From: an uncultured Mollicutes bacterium
GTDB lineage: Bacteria; Bacillota_I; Bacilli_A; RFN20; CAG-826
NCBI GenBank assembly: GCA_945935945.1
Contig: CAMESA010000054.1
Span: 1-6,292 of the forward strand
Direction of reading: 5' to 3'
DNA: 6,292 bases
Every line of letters starts with the position of its first letter. Positions within the stretch are counted from its first letter, which is position 1. The position numbers and the translations under genes are program-made. The notes beneath the pieces were generated by a model that was not told the origin of the DNA, ran no database searches, and saw only the letters and a program-made list of their open reading frames with translations. Positions 1 through 5,256 of this stretch are shown here, in pieces.

Positions 1-957
1 TCTACACCTTTCAATGGTTTCCCGATTGACTTGGTTCGGTATTGTCATATTATTTTATTAGATTTTAATATTTCAGTTAGCTTTGCTTTTACTTCATTTT
101 TGTCGTATTTTTGAATATATCTTATTCTCAATAATGGGATGTTTTTGTTTTTACAATACTCATTTTTTATTTCGTCATTAAACTGTATTGCTTTAAGATC
201 ATCGTCAGTCATATTGAATTTTTTATAAAAATGATGCATTCCATCATATTCTATTAATGATTGTAGTTCATTGTTTTTGAAAATAGCAAAATCAAAAGGC
301 AATTTTCTCTTATTTTTACAATCATCAAATCTATACTGTTCTTCAAATTCAATATTATTTTCTATTAAAATTTCTCTAATAATCTCTTCACCTATTGAAC
401 GATAACAGTGTGGACACCTTGTACCTTGAACTATAAAATCATAAGCTACTGGATAAAAGGTTTTACCACATTTATCATGGAGTAATTCTATTTTATTTTT
501 TGATCTAGTATACCCACTAATAATTGTATAACCTTCCGTAGCGCAAATTTCTTTCAATTCATTTTCTTTGCTATAACGATTTGCATATGATTGAGAACTT
601 CTTAAATATCTTTCATTTGGACACCGTTGACCTCTTAAAAAGGCTTTTGGAACCATTTCGAAAACATTTCCACAGGTATTATGTCTTAGTTTTATTTTGG
701 TGCGATTATTTTGATATTCACCTACGACTGCATATTCGTCACCAACCAATTCAAAAACCTCTTTTTTAAATTGGTCAATTGTTTTTCTTTTAGAACATAA
801 AAATCTAGCTTTTTGTCTATATGATTTTCTCATTTCGTATCACCTGTAAAACATTTTACTGTTCGACAAATAATACTATCCTAATAAAATAACTTAGAGT
901 TTCACCGAATTTAAGTGATTATTGACATGAATTTCTTCATGAAAGGGCATCAAGTTT
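1..957 (-). ncRNA. Tape measure intron 3: group I intron carrying a homing endonuclease (3' end outside window)
   Basis: The 5' splice site follows exon 3 GCGGGT at 958. P1 pairs exon GGGU with intron GCCC, giving a U.G pair at the cut. A CATGAA/TTCATG hairpin with a GAAA loop follows, then the peripheral sequence CTAAGTTATTTTATTA that is shared in outline with the other introns. The endonuclease gene sits in the loop of an 11-bp stem (arms 882-892 and 50-60). After the stem, core-like sequence appears (ACCGAACC, CGGGAAACC, GGTGTAGA). It aligns with the stretch just before GACTA (P7) in intron 1, and the window stops exactly there, so P7-P9 and the 3' splice site are missing. The intron sequence before the IGS, CTTGAT, predicts by P10 that the next exon begins ATCAAG. 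Splicing activity is inferred. Confidence 0.85.
45..833 (-). CDS. Intron-encoded homing endonuclease, EDxHD (Vsr-like) type with zinc-knuckle repeats
   Basis: This 262-aa protein probably cuts intronless tape measure alleles to spread its host intron. The N-terminal half holds two related ~55-residue repeats (about 20-75 and 90-144) of the form H-x2-C-G ... FL/FI-x-G-x-R-C-P-x-x. Repeat 2 has H119, C122, C140 and C143. Repeat 1 has H51, C54 and C71 but ends CPNE, so its last cysteine is lost. The C-terminal half has the EDxHD/Vsr-like nuclease pattern: SIGEE (E149/E150), LPFDF (D181), EYDGMHH (E195, H200/H201), NDEIK (D220) and the strand IPLLRIRY. The start follows AGGTGA with 6 nt spacing. 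The last codons (SNKII-stop) overlap the 3' arm of the intron stem. The fold assignment rests on motif order, and the cleavage target is inferred. Confidence 0.85.
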   Translation of the reverse strand: MRKSYRQKARFLCSKRKTIDQFKKEVFELVGDEYAVVGEYQNNRTKIKLRHNTCGNVFEMVPKAFLRGQRCPNERYLRSSQSYANRYSKENELKEICATEGYTIISGYTRSKNKIELLHDKCGKTFYPVAYDFIVQGTRCPHCYRSIGEEIIREILIENNIEFEEQYRFDDCKNKRKLPFDFAIFKNNELQSLIEYDGMHHFYKKFNMTDDDLKAIQFNDEIKNEYCKNKNIPLLRIRYIQKYDKNEVKAKLTEILKSNKII

Positions 958-1167
958 ACCCGCATTGGCCATTAATCCTAATGCTAAACTTACCTCTGAT
1001 ACATTATATCCCATAGCTCCTGCTAATGGTGCTACGTTTTTAAATGCCTCACCTAACATTTCAACCGTTGTATTTGATGATGCACTTGTTTTCGCTAAAA
1101 CGTCACAAAAACTTGACGCATCTTCGGCTTTTAATCCGAATGCTGTTAAGGAATCCGTCACAATATC
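958..1167 (-). CDS. Tape measure protein, exon 3 (70 codons)
   Basis: This exon starts with DIVTDSLTAFGLKAED and ends with LALGLMANAG, which are conserved blocks of the TP901-family phage minor tail/tape measure core. It joins exon 2 in phase 0, so the spliced protein reads ...SLAS-DIVTDSL. The 3' border is set by the U of GGT, which forms the P1 U.G pair of intron 3. Without splicing, translation would add six residues (KLDALS) and stop. The next expected residues are IKG, from an exon outside the window. The short open frame here also has an in-frame TTG just before the exon, but that TTG lies inside intron 2 and has no ribosome binding site, so it is not a start. Confidence 0.9.
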
Positions 1168-1462
1168 CAATTATGTTATCGTAAAGGTTTTTTATCCTCT
1201 ACTTCTTATGGTTTCCCATAAGTTCAGCATACATTTTCATCTTCAGCTTTACCTGGTCAGATGTCGGTCACTCTTGGAAATATTTTAGTCTATATTTAAT
1301 ATTAAATATAGGATCAATTTCTATGCGTTACGATGGTCAAGACGCTTTAATTTCTTGACTTATCTCGATGTTAGCATGACTAATAAATTTATCAGTTTTA
1401 GCCTTCTTCGATATTGACCGATATTTTTAGAATAGCATTTCTGCTAAACTGTCCAATTATTT
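1168..1462 (-). ncRNA. Tape measure intron 2: group I intron, ~295 nt, no ORF
   Basis: The intron separates exon 2 (ending GCGTCT) from exon 3 (starting GATATTG). P1 pairs exon GUCU with intron GGAC at the start of the intron, with U.G at the cut. The 3' end GATAACATAATTG finishes in the expected terminal G and matches the major tail intron end GATAACAAAATTG. A P9-like hairpin CTTATGG-GAAA-CCATAAG lies at 1205-1222. The second intron codon is TAA, so unspliced message stops at once. The core differs clearly from those of intron 1 and the major tail intron, which suggests a separate lineage or subgroup. I could not place P3/P7 with confidence by eye. No open frame is embedded. Confidence 0.8.
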
Positions 1463-1555
1463 AGACGCTAATGACAATTCCATTCCTGCAGCAGTAGCAA
1501 GGTCTAATACGGCAGGGAGTCCAGTCATTGACTGATTTGCGTCCCAACCTGCTAG
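1463..1555 (-). CDS. Tape measure protein, exon 2 (31 codons)
   Basis: This is a 93-nt internal exon, phase 0 at both ends. It encodes LAGWDANQSMTGLPAVLDLA followed by TAAGMELSLAS. That is exactly the block that normally sits between ALYYMS and DIVTDSLTAFG in TP901-type tape measure proteins. It has no start codon and no ribosome binding site, so it makes sense only as an exon. Its 5' border is supported by P10, in which exon CTAGC is perfectly complementary to GCTAG in intron 1, just 5' of that intron's P1 guide. The exon is too short to stand out in an ordinary ORF scan and would be missed by standard annotation. Confidence 0.92.
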
Positions 1556-1841
1556 CTTTAATGTTACCGTATCAGCTCTTTATCTGATACTTCTTGTGTT
1601 TTCACACAAGTTCGGACTATATCATCACCCTCACCATAATGTGTTAGGGTGTCATGCGCTCTTGTCCATTTCGCCATATAATACATATATTACTTAGGTT
1701 ACTCTGATTAGTCTCTGAACGTTCCGACAGTTTCCTAGTCGGCTTCGCTTATGGTTGACATATTCTAATAGAACTTAGTGTCCCATAAATTCACATGATG
1801 TTTTTTGAATAGTGTTTCCACTAAACCGTCCCTAGCTTTTA
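1556..1841 (-). ncRNA. Tape measure intron 1: group I intron, ~286 nt, no ORF
   Basis: The 5' exon ends ATGTCT and P1 pairs exon UGUCU with intron GGACG, with U.G at the cut. GCTAG just before the guide pairs with the first five exon 2 bases CTAGC (P10). The last intron base is G. The core reads GCGAAGCCGA ... GGAAAC ... TCGGAACGT, then CAGAGACTA. P7 pairs GACTA (1709-1713) with TAGTC (1615-1619). The P9-region hairpins are CTTGTGT/ACACAAG with a GAAA loop and GTATCAG/CTGATAC. The first intron codon is TAA. The core is plainly related to the major tail gene intron. It looks like subgroup IA, but the subgroup is a guess. Confidence 0.92.
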
Positions 1842-2562
1842 AGACATGTAATACAATGCGTCCGCTGCTTCTTTTGCTGTAAATTCAGTAGTCGCTCCCA
1901 TTTCCCTAGCTTTCTCTGTTAATGCTTCAAGTTCATCACTTGTTGCACCACTTACAGCTTGAACATTCTTCATTGACTGGTCAAAATCCATTGCAGCTTT
2001 AACAGCATAAGTTCCAAATCCAGTGATTGCTAATGATAGTGGAGCTGTTGCAGAAGAAATACCTTTGAGTGTATTCCCCATTGACTCAAATTTTTTCGCC
2101 ATATTGTCTAATGGCATACGTTTCATTGCTATTTCTAATTCTTGTAATTCTTTATTAGCTGAATTTAAAGCTCTCTCAGTTTGTTCCACACCTCTACGCA
2201 TATTGTTATAATGTGTAGTTGCACTTTCGACAGCTTTATTAGCTTTCTCCATTTCTTCTGCTGTGGTTTCTGTACTATTGGCTAATTCAGTTTGTTTAGC
2301 TTTTGCATTACTTAAACGTGTACTAGCATCTTTTAATTTAGTGTTATATGCCTGTAATTGTGTCTGCAATCCATTAATCTTCGTTTTAGTAAGATCAACT
2401 TTAGTAGCCATATTCTGCATATCTTTATTAAAGTTACCAGTATTCGTATCTACCGATTTCATTTGAGAATCAAGGTTTTTTAATTCCTTCTTCAATTCGG
2501 TAATTTGCTTAGTGGCATTAGAATTTTCTATTCCTAAGACGCACAAGTAAATCAATACTCAT
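1842..2562 (-). CDS. Tape measure protein, exon 1 (N-terminal ~240 residues), with a frame change near codon 9
   Basis: The tape measure protein sets tail length and is packed in the tail tube; at infection it helps open the DNA path. The N-terminal ~160 residues are a long charged coiled coil (TKQITELKKELKNLDSQ onward). A hydrophobic alanine/glycine stretch follows (SSATAPLSLAITGFGTYAVK), then the TP901 minor-tail domain ending TEFTAKEAADALYYMS. The best start is ATG at 2562, ten bases after AGAAGGGA. In that frame translation reads MSIDLLVRL and then stops soon after, while the long frame reads GIENSNATKQ. One extra base at CTT-A-GGA joins the two. A TTG at 2555 opens the long frame directly but is badly spaced from the SD and gives an odd MIYLCVLGIEN. 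Together with exons 2 and 3, ~341 codons lie in the window. The gene continues past the left edge. Confidence 0.93.
2533..2538 (-). other. CTT-AGG: candidate +1 frameshift site, or an indel
   Basis: The ATG at 2562 reads ...CGT CTT AGG AAT and stops five codons after CTT. Skipping the A gives CTT GGA ATA GAA, which enters the long tape measure frame. CTT-AGG is the slip site of yeast Ty1 +1 frameshifting, where leucyl-tRNA moves from CUU to UUA while the rare AGG codon waits. Whether it works in this host is unknown. A sequencing or assembly error, or a real inactivating insertion, would look the same. Confidence 0.5.
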
Positions 2563-2592
2563 GTTTTTCACATCCCTTCTATATTAATAGAC

Positions 2593-2619
2593 AAAAAAAG
2601 AGTAGCGAAAAGGCTACTC
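2593..2619 (-). terminator. Intrinsic terminator after the tail chaperone
   Basis: A 7-bp stem GAGTAGC/GCTACTC with loop CTTTTC is followed by seven T. The stem overlaps the last codon and stop of the chaperone fusion frame (TAG at 2614-2616). It lies about 30 nt before the tape measure ATG, so it should lower tape measure transcription relative to upstream genes unless antitermination acts. Confidence 0.8.
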
Positions 2620-3191
2620 GTCATATTCGTCATAATCATCTGCTCTACCATAAGAAAAGGAGATTGAAGATTGATGTGATTGATCTTGTTTATTATTCTT
2701 TTTATTGTTAATGTTTACATATGTAATGATAAAGTCTAAGCAATCTCTGAGTGTCAACAATTCAAATTGTTCTAATGTTCCCCCACATTGCATGAAATTG
2801 TATCTTAGTGTGTTTAAATCAAGTTCATTACCTGATTTACCGTTGCTTACTTTCCCTCATCTTTTACAGTTGGATTAAGGTCTTCTAAACACGCAGTCAA
2901 TTTCGCAATTAATTCATCAGAGTATTTGAAGAAGTTTACATCATTTGCATCAAACCATTCACTTCCGACTGGACGTTTTTCCCCTCTTCTATGCAGACAG
3001 TTTCCAATAAAAATTACTGAAATAGTCATTTCCCCTTGTGGAATTAATGGCAATGCTTTATAAAAGTTTAATTTTGGATCAATTTGCTTTAACTCACGCT
3101 CAATACCTTTAATTGAAGCGATATTTAAATAAACTTCTAATTCAAATTCTTTATCTTTATCATTTTTAACGACAATATCTTTAATAATCAT
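2614..3191 (-). CDS. Tail assembly chaperone, -1 frameshift fusion (gpGT-like)
   Basis: This is the long product made when ribosomes slip -1 on GGGAAAG at 2850-2856. The first 114 residues are those of the short form and the next 78 come from the -1 frame, for about 192 aa in total. The extension begins VSNGKSGNELDLNTLRYNFM and contains GGTLEQFELLTLRDCLDF, typical of the T domain that binds the tape measure protein. It then has a polar Asn/Gln/Ser tail and an acidic end (DDYDEYDE). By analogy with lambda gpG/gpGT, the T part recruits the tape measure protein and the G part coats it while the tail tube polymerises. The gene sits directly upstream of the tape measure gene, as in most long-tailed phages. 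Confidence 0.88.
2847..3191 (-). CDS. Tail assembly chaperone, short form (gpG-like)
   Basis: This 114-aa protein comes from normal termination at TAA (2847-2849). It starts with ATG seven bases after GGGAGG. It is an alpha/beta protein with an N-terminal strand (IIKDIVVKNDKDKEFELEVY), a central region with NFYKALPLIPQG, and a C-terminal helix with SDELIAKLTACLEDL. Family membership rests mainly on position before the tape measure gene, on size and on the frameshift. In the family the short form is made in excess over the fusion and is absent from the mature virion. It is preceded by a terminator (3204-3233) just 12 nt before its start, so the chaperone cistron may be down-tuned or relieved by antitermination. 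Confidence 0.85.
   Translation of the reverse strand: MIIKDIVVKNDKDKEFELEVYLNIASIKGIERELKQIDPKLNFYKALPLIPQGEMTISVIFIGNCLHRRGEKRPVGSEWFDANDVNFFKYSDELIAKLTACLEDLNPTVKDEGK
2850..2856 (-). promoter_or_regulatory. GGGAAAG slippery heptamer, programmed -1 frameshift
   Basis: The zero frame reads GAG GGA AAG TAA, so G-GGA-AAG fits the X-XXY-YYZ rule and is the same heptamer as in phage lambda G/T. The zero-frame stop follows at once. The -1 frame is open for 78 codons and has T-domain character. I did not identify a downstream stimulatory structure. Confidence 0.88.
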
Positions 3192-3203
3192 GTATTTCCT
3201 CCC

Positions 3204-3233
3204 AAAATAAAAAGAGAGGTTAATAACCTCTCT
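3204..3233 (-). terminator. Intrinsic terminator after the gp10-like gene
   Basis: Arms AGAGAGGTTA and TAACCTCTCT (10 bp possible, practical loop ~5 nt) are followed by TTTTATTTT. The stem overlaps the stop of the gp10-like gene and ends just upstream of the chaperone SD. Confidence 0.85.
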
Positions 3234-3645
3234 ATAAATATTCGCTTAAATATTGTTTTAAACTTTCCTTAGCCTCTTCTTTAGCTTTTTCTACATAGGA
3301 TTGTTTTTCAGATTTGATCCACTTGGTAAACCATTGGTAGTTTTTTTCGTCTGTCTTATATTCTTGAAACCACAATCCTCGGCTTATGTCCCACTTATCA
3401 CCTAAGCCTTGATTGGTTAAACCTATTTCATAACCTTTTCTACCTCTCTTAGAGAAAGTGACCATTTCCATAATATCAGCACCGTGAACACTATGTCTTG
3501 GTGATTTAGGTGCTATGGTTTGCATATCGTTCAAAACTTCCTTTGCAACTGGTTTTAAGGCTTTCTTCTGCAATTGTGTAACAGTTCTCTCATCACTAAT
3601 TTTTTCTACTGCATTAATAAGTTCCTGAAGTCCCTCGATTGGCAC
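3232..3645 (-). CDS. HK97 gp10-like tail completion / minor structural protein
   Basis: This is a 137-aa protein. The N-terminus MPIEGLQELINAVEKI and the following KKALKPVAKEVLNDMQTIAPKSP match the HK97-gp10-like pattern of an initial GL-x-L helix, then a KAL...A helix, then a proline. The middle is beta-rich (DIMEMVTFSKRGRKGYEIGLT), and the C-terminus is a long charged helix. Members act at the head-tail or tail-completion junction. The start is GTG at 3645, close behind AGAGGTG, and the gene begins 14 nt after the lipoprotein stop. Its place after the major tail gene rather than before it is less usual. Family assignment is by pattern and size only. Confidence 0.7.
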   Translation of the reverse strand: MPIEGLQELINAVEKISDERTVTQLQKKALKPVAKEVLNDMQTIAPKSPRHSVHGADIMEMVTFSKRGRKGYEIGLTNQGLGDKWDISRGLWFQEYKTDEKNYQWFTKWIKSEKQSYVEKAKEEAKESLKQYLSEYL

Positions 3646-3659
3646 ATCATCACCTCTAA

Positions 3660-4199
3660 TTAATTAAGATTATTTTTCAGCACCATAACATCATCACCAG
3701 AAGTCATAGTTGAGTATAATACATTAAACTCTTCATCTTCTAATAAAAAAGCAACTGATAAATCTCCCATTTTTAACTCTAAATCTGAATAATCTGCTTC
3801 TTCTAATATAATATTATATAAGTCTACAGAAATGCCTTTATGCAATTCAATTAAATCATCAATCTCATAATTATCATATTCTTCTTCAGAATAAGCATAA
3901 TAGAATACGACATGTACATTTGAGTCAGATAATACTTCTGCTGTTTTTGTTTGTACAATAAAATCAAAATGATCCATATTAAATTTCTCACTGTATATAT
4001 CATAGACTTTATCTCGAACTGTTTTGATAAGTTCAAAATTTTTATCACCGTATGTTTGTGATAATCCAGATTGCCTAGCTGTTAAAAATTCTTCTTTTGT
4101 TATTCCGTTAGAGGTTTCAGATGTTTCATTATTTTGACCACACCCAAACAAAAGAGTTGAACAAATTAATAAAGTTGCTAATATATTATACTTTCTCAT
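3660..4199 (-). CDS. Putative prophage/phage lipoprotein (moron-like)
   Basis: This 179-aa protein has a clear lipoprotein signal: MRK, a hydrophobic core (residues 6-18) and lipobox L17-F18-G19-C20. The mature part (~160 aa) begins with a polar linker (GQNNETSETSNG) and is strongly acidic (for example SEEEYDNYEIDD), so it should sit on the outer face of the cell membrane. No known domain is recognised. It has a strong AGGAGG site, a terminator upstream and a promoter-like sequence of its own, all inside a structural operon that has no obvious need for a lipoprotein. That fits a moron. Superinfection exclusion is one possible role, since some Gram-positive phage lipoproteins block DNA entry through the tape measure protein, but nothing here proves it. 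Confidence 0.8.
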   Translation of the reverse strand: MRKYNILATLLICSTLLFGCGQNNETSETSNGITKEEFLTARQSGLSQTYGDKNFELIKTVRDKVYDIYSEKFNMDHFDFIVQTKTAEVLSDSNVHVVFYYAYSEEEYDNYEIDDLIELHKGISVDLYNIILEEADYSDLELKMGDLSVAFLLEDEEFNVLYSTMTSGDDVMVLKNNLN

Positions 4200-4227
4200 A
4201 ACATTCCTCCTAATTTTTGGATAACTT

Positions 4228-4258
4228 ATTATATGATTATAAATTAAGTTTTATACAA
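4228..4258 (-). promoter_or_regulatory. Candidate sigma-A-like promoter for the lipoprotein gene
   Basis: A TATAAT box (4228-4233) lies 19 nt from TTGTAT (4253-4258), and a second TATAAT occurs at 4236-4241. The sites lie between the major tail gene terminator and the lipoprotein SD. The 19-nt spacing and very AT-rich context keep this tentative. Confidence 0.45.
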
Positions 4259-4280
4259 AAAAAGGAAAAACGTGACGGTT

Positions 4281-4318
4281 AAATAAAAATAATTTAGTAG
4301 ACGAAAATTCGTCTACTA
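4281..4318 (-). terminator. Intrinsic terminator after the major tail protein gene
   Basis: TAGTAGACGAA pairs perfectly with TTCGTCTACTA (tight AT loop) and is followed by a T-rich run (ATTATTTTTATTT). It begins 10 nt after the major tail stop codon. It separates the highly expressed tail gene from the lipoprotein gene. Confidence 0.85.
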
Positions 4319-4328
4319 TATAGATTTA

Positions 4329-4890
4329 TTAACCTTCTGCACCAGTGTATACAGATTTTGTCCATCCTGATACTACACTTGCATCAGCAGACGTATCTAA
4401 TGAGTCAATTGTAGCAGCAATACGTCCGTCAGCTAATGGAATAGCTTTACCTGAAATTGTAACTTGTGAGTCTGTTACAGAATCAGTTTTAGTTTCTGCT
4501 TCTACACCTTCTACAGTTAATTTGCAACGGTAGTAAACTTGATTTAAAGTTCCGTTTTTTGAACCCATTTGACTTAACACTACAACTAATGCAAACTCAG
4601 GTTGAACATCATCAGATTTTTCTACCATTACACCTTTTTCAGTGTAATCAGAACCCATTAATGTAGCACGTAATTCAGGAGATAAACGCCCAACTACGAT
4701 TTCTAAATCAACATCTACAACGTTTTTGAATGTTTCTTCAACAACATCGTTTGAGTACCAAGACATTTCTGAGAAATTCTTTTTACCATTAAATGAAATA
4801 AATTGTTTAATTTCTTGTACTGCACCGTAAGTAGGTACACCTGCTTCGTATTTTGTGATTGGTGCAATACCTAAGAACTTAACACCCGAA
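4329..4890 (-). CDS. Major tail protein (phi13-type), exon 2
   Basis: This exon supplies 187 of about 190 residues of the tail tube subunit. Spliced to exon 1 it reads MARISGVKFLGIAPIT, then KYEAGVPTYGAVQEIKQF. The layout matches phi13-family major tail proteins: an N-terminal strand, 'VPTYGA', a strand-rich middle (DVDLEIVVGRLSPELRATLMG), and a mid-region with YYRCKLTVEGVEAETKTD. The open frame runs upstream of the internal ATG at 4766 without a stop into the intron end, so 4766 is not the start. Exon 2 begins just after the terminal intron G at 4891. An intrinsic terminator follows the stop. Identification is by pattern and place in the module. Confidence 0.8.
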
Positions 4891-5186
4891 CAATTTTGTT
4901 ATCTTACTAGCTCTTTATCTAGTAATTCTCATGCTTTCGTCATGAGTTCGGACTATATCATAATCCTATATTAATAGGACTCTCCCTGTTCGTGGATATT
5001 TCACCATATAAAAAAAGACTTATAAAAGTCTTAGTTACTTAGGTTACTTTATCTAGTCTCTGCACGTTCCGAATGTTTCCATATCGGCTTCGCTCATGAT
5101 TGCCATATTCTATATTAGAACTTAGGTTTCCCATGAATTAAAGGAGTTTAGTCATGATGATTACTCATCAAGAGGACTATAGGTTA
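4891..5186 (-). ncRNA. Major tail gene intron: group I intron, ~296 nt, no ORF
   Basis: P1 pairs exon AGGAU with intron GUCCU, with U.G at the cut, and can extend through exon CAA with intron UUG across a bulged C. The core closely resembles tape measure intron 1: GCGAAGCCGA ... GGAAAC ... TCGGAACGTG, CAGAGACTA, AGTAACCTAAGTAA. P7 pairs GACTA (5054-5058) with TAGTC (4951-4955). A P9 hairpin CTCATG/CATGAG is at 4928-4946. The 3' end GATAACAAAATTG matches tape measure intron 2. A rival junction (exon 1 through ATT, exon 2 from 4886) would give MARIGVKFLG, but it breaks the U.G rule and the shared 3' end. Unspliced message stops after MARINL. Confidence 0.9.
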
Positions 5187-5197
5187 ATCCTTGCCAT
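5187..5197 (-). CDS. Major tail protein, exon 1 (11 nt: start codon plus 8 nt)
   Basis: ATGGCAAGGAT follows AAAGGTGATG with a ~10-nt gap to the ATG. The reading frame meets TAG after six codons unless the intron is removed. Joining after AT to exon 2 TTCGGGTG gives codon ATT and restores the long frame, so exon 1 ends in phase 2. The exon is almost entirely the P1 strand of the intron. An exon this small is invisible to gene finders. Confidence 0.8.
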
Positions 5198-5226
5198 ATT
5201 TTTTCACATCACCTTTCTATATTATC

Positions 5227-5256
5227 TTTTAAGAGCATTAACTAATACTCTTAAAA
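5227..5256 (-). other. Hairpin over the stop codon of the free-standing endonuclease gene
   Basis: TTTTAAGAG and CTCTTAAAA form a perfect 9-bp stem with a 12-nt loop that contains the TAA stop (5238-5240). No T-run follows, so it is a poor terminator. It lies ~10 nt before the SD of the major tail gene and could mark an RNA processing site or the edge of the inserted endonuclease gene. Confidence 0.5.

Noticed and set aside
846..859. GTAAAA-TG-TTTTAC inverted repeat just upstream of the intron endonuclease SD, possible translation control
   Set aside because: It is only A/T-rich pairing with too small a loop and leaves the SD free; too weak to claim.
965..1288. Plus-strand open frame of 107 codons across exon 3 and intron 2
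   Set aside because: It is the antisense shadow of the tape measure exon and intron; it has no ribosome binding site or recognisable protein features.
2023..2466. Two plus-strand frames (62 and 67 codons) opposite tape measure exon 1
   Set aside because: They are antisense to a strongly supported coiled-coil coding region, lack SD sites and have composition expected of a reverse frame.
958..2562. Tape measure gene as a decayed pseudogene
   Set aside because: The interruptions leave perfect in-phase junctions with P1, P10 and terminal-G features, and exons show no internal stops. Only the single frame change near 2535 remains as possible damage.
3851..4048. Minus-strand 65-codon frame inside the lipoprotein gene
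   Set aside because: It is an overlapping alternate frame, rich in Ile/Leu/Met from AT-rich codons, with no SD.
4329..4766. Major tail protein starting at the internal ATG 4766 (145 aa)
   Set aside because: The frame is open and protein-like for another ~41 codons upstream (GVKFLGIAPITKYEAG...), and no SD precedes 4766.
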